From NCBI GenBank assembly GCA_016710115.1, contig JADJLN010000001.1:548852-612851 (forward strand): a stretch of DNA of 64,000 nt, read 5' to 3'. Under the pieces are notes generated by a model, which was not told where the DNA came from, did no database searches, and worked only from the letters and a program-made list of their open reading frames with translations. The stretch comes from Saprospiraceae bacterium (GTDB taxonomy: Bacteria > Bacteroidota > Bacteroidia > Chitinophagales > Saprospiraceae). The translations under genes and the position numbers were made by a program. Below, one piece after another: positions 61,569 through 64,000 of the stretch; within the stretch, counting starts at the first letter, position 1, and each line of letters opens with the position of its first letter.

Positions 61569-62964
61569 TCACTTTCCGATACAGAACTTACCAAAAATAT
61601 TGGCCAACAGATCATCCGTCGTCACTTGTCCGGTGATTTCACCTAAATGATAGAGGGACTGTCGAATGTCTTCGGCTAATAAATCGGCGGTCAGACCGGA
61701 GTCCAATCCATTTAAAGCAGCCTCGAGGGCGCCACCTGCTCGATAGAGCGCTTCGGCATGACGGGCATTACCTGACGAGCACATCATCTTCTGCTTTTGG
61801 CACCTGCCAATGCAGTGGAATATAGTTTATCCTTCAGGTAGGGATATTCTGCGCATTTTTGGCGGAGATTGGAATGATCTGATTTCCATCCACCCATTCG
61901 GAGATATAATCACTGGGCTGAGCATGGGGGTTCGGGTCCATCTTATTCGGAGCAAGCAAAATGGTTAATTCCTCCCTGGCCAATTTTTCCAGATCGCCGG
62001 CAACTTCTTCGGCCGATGTGTCCAGCACATCAAAAACATAGATCAGGATGGCAGATTCCCGGATCTTTTCCAGGGTGCGGCTCACCCCGATGGCCTCGAT
62101 CTGGTCCTGGGCTTCGCGGATCCCGGCCGTATCGATTAGGCGAAACCGTATGCCCTGGATGGTGAGACTTTCCTCAATGGTATCTCGTGTGGTACCCGCG
62201 ATCTCACTGACGATGGCACGTTCTTCTTCCAGCAGGGCATTCAACAAGGTTGATTTACCGGCATTGGGCCGGCCTGCCAATACCGTGCTGACGCCTTCCT
62301 TCATGGCATTGCCCAACCGGAAACTGTCGCCCAGATGCCGGACGGTGGCCAGTATCCGGTGGATCCAAACCGCCAATTCATCCCGGTTGGCAAATTCCAC
62401 ATCCTCCTCACTGAAGTCCAGTTCCAGTTCGATGAGGCTGGCAAAATGGATCAATTCTTCACGCAGGGCCTTGATCTGCCTGGAGATCCCTCCGCGCATC
62501 TGGCTCAGGGCCACATCATGTGCCGACCTATGGGTGGCAGCGATCAGGTCTGCAACCGCCTCGGCCTGGGCCAGGTCCATCTTGCCGTGGAGGAAGGCTC
62601 GCTGGGTGAATTCGCCCGGTTTGGCCAGTCGGATGCCCTGTCTTACCAGCAGCTGGAGTACCTCCTGCAGAATGTAGGGCGAACCATGACAGCTGATCTC
62701 GACGATGTCCTCCCCGGTGAAGGAATGTGGGGCCCGAAACAGAGCGACCACCACCTCATCCAGGGTATGCCCCTGTTCATCCTCGATACGACCATAGTGC
62801 AAGGAATATCCAGGCTTATCCTGCAGCAGTTTTCCCTTGAAAATCCGGGACGTCAATGCAATCGCTTCTGAGCCGCTCACACGAATGACGCCAAGAGCAC
62901 CGACTCCCGGCGGGGTACTCAGCGCGGCTATCGTATCTGTAAAGGAAGGAGAATGTGCATGCAT
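61569..62964 (-). CDS. mnmE: tRNA modification GTPase MnmE (frameshifted)
   Basis: With MnmG it makes the 5-carboxymethylaminomethyl group of wobble uridine-34 in tRNAs. The N-terminal tetrahydrofolate-binding domain (DTIAALSTPPGVGALGVIRVSG, quoted: TPPGVGALGVIRVSG), the helical domain with KPGEFTQRAFLHGKMDL, the G domain with P-loop GRPNAGKST, G2 TTRD, G3 DTAG and G4-like NKMD, and the C-terminal FCIGK are all visible. The frame changes near 61840-61848 (after AQNIPT) and again near 61785-61795; the bridging piece reads PYLKDKLYSTALAGAK. The ATG at 62964 begins 82 bases from the divergent glycosyltransferase gene. Confidence 0.9.
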
Positions 62965-63046
62965 GTGCGGGTAAAATTACAACTCCTTCGGGTGGAGACA
63001 GGCGGTTTCCGCCTGATCTCTGTTTTCTGTACTGTAACTTGGTCCC

Positions 63047-64000
63047 ATGGCCCGACCACGTGTGCATATTGTCGGTTTTGATGTTCCCTATCCTCCGGAT
63101 TACGGTGGTGTTATCGATATTTATTTCAAATGTCGGTCACTTACCCGGCTGGGTGTTGACGTGATCCTCCACTGTTACCAGTACGGTCGGCCAACGCAGC
63201 AAAAATTGACAGAGGTAGCTGCAGAGGTGTGGTATTATCCACGACACCGGATGGCTGGTCTCCTGTCCTGGCGATTGCCGCATATCATTGCTTCCAGACA
63301 GCATCCCGACCTGCTTGCCCGTTTGTGTGAGGACAATGCCCCGATCCTGTTCGAGGGGTTGCACACCACTTTTTTCCTGGGCCACCCGCCGTTGGCTGGT
63401 CGGATCCAGATCGTTCGGACACACAACATCGAACATGAATATTATCGTCAACTCGCGCAGCAGGAAGCCAATCCGATTCGAAAAGGATATCTGTTGCTGG
63501 AATCGAAACGACTGGAGCGATATGAATCTGTTCTTTTGAAGGCAGATCATATTGCTGCCATATCGGAGGGCGATGCCGTTGCACTGACGAACCGGTATGG
63601 TCACCGCGTTCGTGAAATAGCAGGGTTTCATCCGTATAACAATGTGGAAGGGCCCTTGGGGACTGGGGCCTATGCATTTTACCATGGCAATCTGTCCATC
63701 GTTGAAAACCAGCGGGCTGCCGAGTGGCTCATCAAGGAGGTATTTTCCGGTCTGGATTATCCCCTGGTCATCGCCGGGAGGTCGCCATCATCCTCATTGA
63801 TGCGGGCTGCGCAGCCCTTTCCCTGGATACGGATCGTCGCTGACCCCGAGCAGGTTGAGATGGATACCTTGCTTCGGGATGCCCAGGTAGTGGTTCTTCC
63901 GACCTTCCAGTCGACTGGACTGAAATTGAAGCTGCTCAGCAGCCTGTTCAAGGGACGGCATGTCCTGGCGAATGAAGCGATGGTGAAGGGGACCGGTTTG
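63047..64000 (+). CDS. glycosyltransferase (GT-B type), cut by the window end
   Basis: An open frame from ATG 63047 runs without a stop to the window end (318 codons). The N-terminal domain shows RPRVHIVGFDVPYPPDYGG (quoted: DVPYPPDYGG), a glycine-rich loop typical of family 4-like glycosyltransferases, and RTHNIEHEYYRQLAQQE, a motif common in Bacteroidetes glycosyltransferases. The second domain begins near YAFYHGNLSIVENQRAA and reaches VVVLPTFQSTGLKLKLL, the expected donor-binding region (STGLKLK in place of the usual E-x7-E). It probably adds sugars to a surface polysaccharide or lipid. It is divergent from mnmE. Confidence 0.8.
   Translation, partial: MARPRVHIVGFDVPYPPDYGGVIDIYFKCRSLTRLGVDVILHCYQYGRPTQQKLTEVAAEVWYYPRHRMAGLLSWRLPHIIASRQHPDLLARLCEDNAPILFEGLHTTFFLGHPPLAGRIQIVRTHNIEHEYYRQLAQQEANPIRKGYLLLESKRLERYESVLLKADHIAAISEGDAVALTNRYGHRVREIAGFHPYNNVEGPLGTGAYAFYHGNLSIVENQRAAEWLIKEVFSGLDYPLVIAGRSPSSSLMRAAQPFPWIRIVADPEQVEMDTLLRDAQVVVLPTFQSTGLKLKLLSSLFKGRHVLANEAMVKGTGL

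Overview
The window reads as a chromosomal fragment of a Bacteroidota bacterium, most likely from the Saprospiria group. Supporting signs are type IX secretion (T9SS) C-terminal sorting domains, a GLPGLI protein beside a carboxypeptidase-regulatory/TonB-like barrel, several lipoproteins, two good matches to the Bacteroidetes promoter (TTG, 18-19 bp, TAnnTTTG), and very large proteins built from HYR/Ig-like modules. There is no rRNA, tRNA, CRISPR array or recognisable transposase. The placement below phylum level is inference.

Layout. 1-865: remnant plus octamer-repeat intergenic DNA. 866-5485: an operon for a GltD-like iron-sulfur flavoprotein and the two subunits of a 2-oxoacid:ferredoxin oxidoreductase. 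5769-8442: a VOC protein, then three exported proteins (BIG2-YHYH lipoprotein, MORN/YwqK-repeat lipoprotein, SCO copper-chaperone-like lipoprotein). 8910-13234 and 18595-22922: two paralogous secreted metzincin proteases whose HYR, F5/8-type and sorting regions form nearly identical 3.08-kb blocks, terminators included. Between them lie a compact fatty-acid module (dehydratase, ketosynthase, acyl carrier protein, FabL-type enoyl reductase), a membrane protein and a bestrophin. 23338-44499: a small secreted protein and a giant gene of about 20.8 kb (about 6,900 residues) with HYR, DUF5011-like and other modules, including a 548-codon unit repeated three times plus a partial fourth. It ends with the same C-terminal cassette as the two proteases. 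44638-54437: YceI lipoprotein, secreted proteins, MaoC dehydratase, S37-type peptidase, M23 peptidase, a LuxR-type HTH, GLPGLI and a TonB-like barrel. 54698-64000: purL, a secreted unknown, VF530/DUF2132, a FAD oxidoreductase, mnmE and the start of a glycosyltransferase.

How the parts may work together. The three large secreted proteins share one C-terminal cassette and would leave the cell through T9SS. Two carry catalytic domains and one is a long, acidic, cysteine-rich adhesin-like filament. The fatty-acid module lies inside the pair of long direct repeats formed by the protease genes.

Data caveat. Many genes, including housekeeping ones (korA, purL, mnmE), are interrupted by 1-2 base indels. 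Inside the giant gene the indels are private to single copies of otherwise identical repeats. This points mainly to sequencing or assembly error rather than mass pseudogenisation, so broken genes are annotated here as whole genes with the breaks listed. Break positions are approximate.
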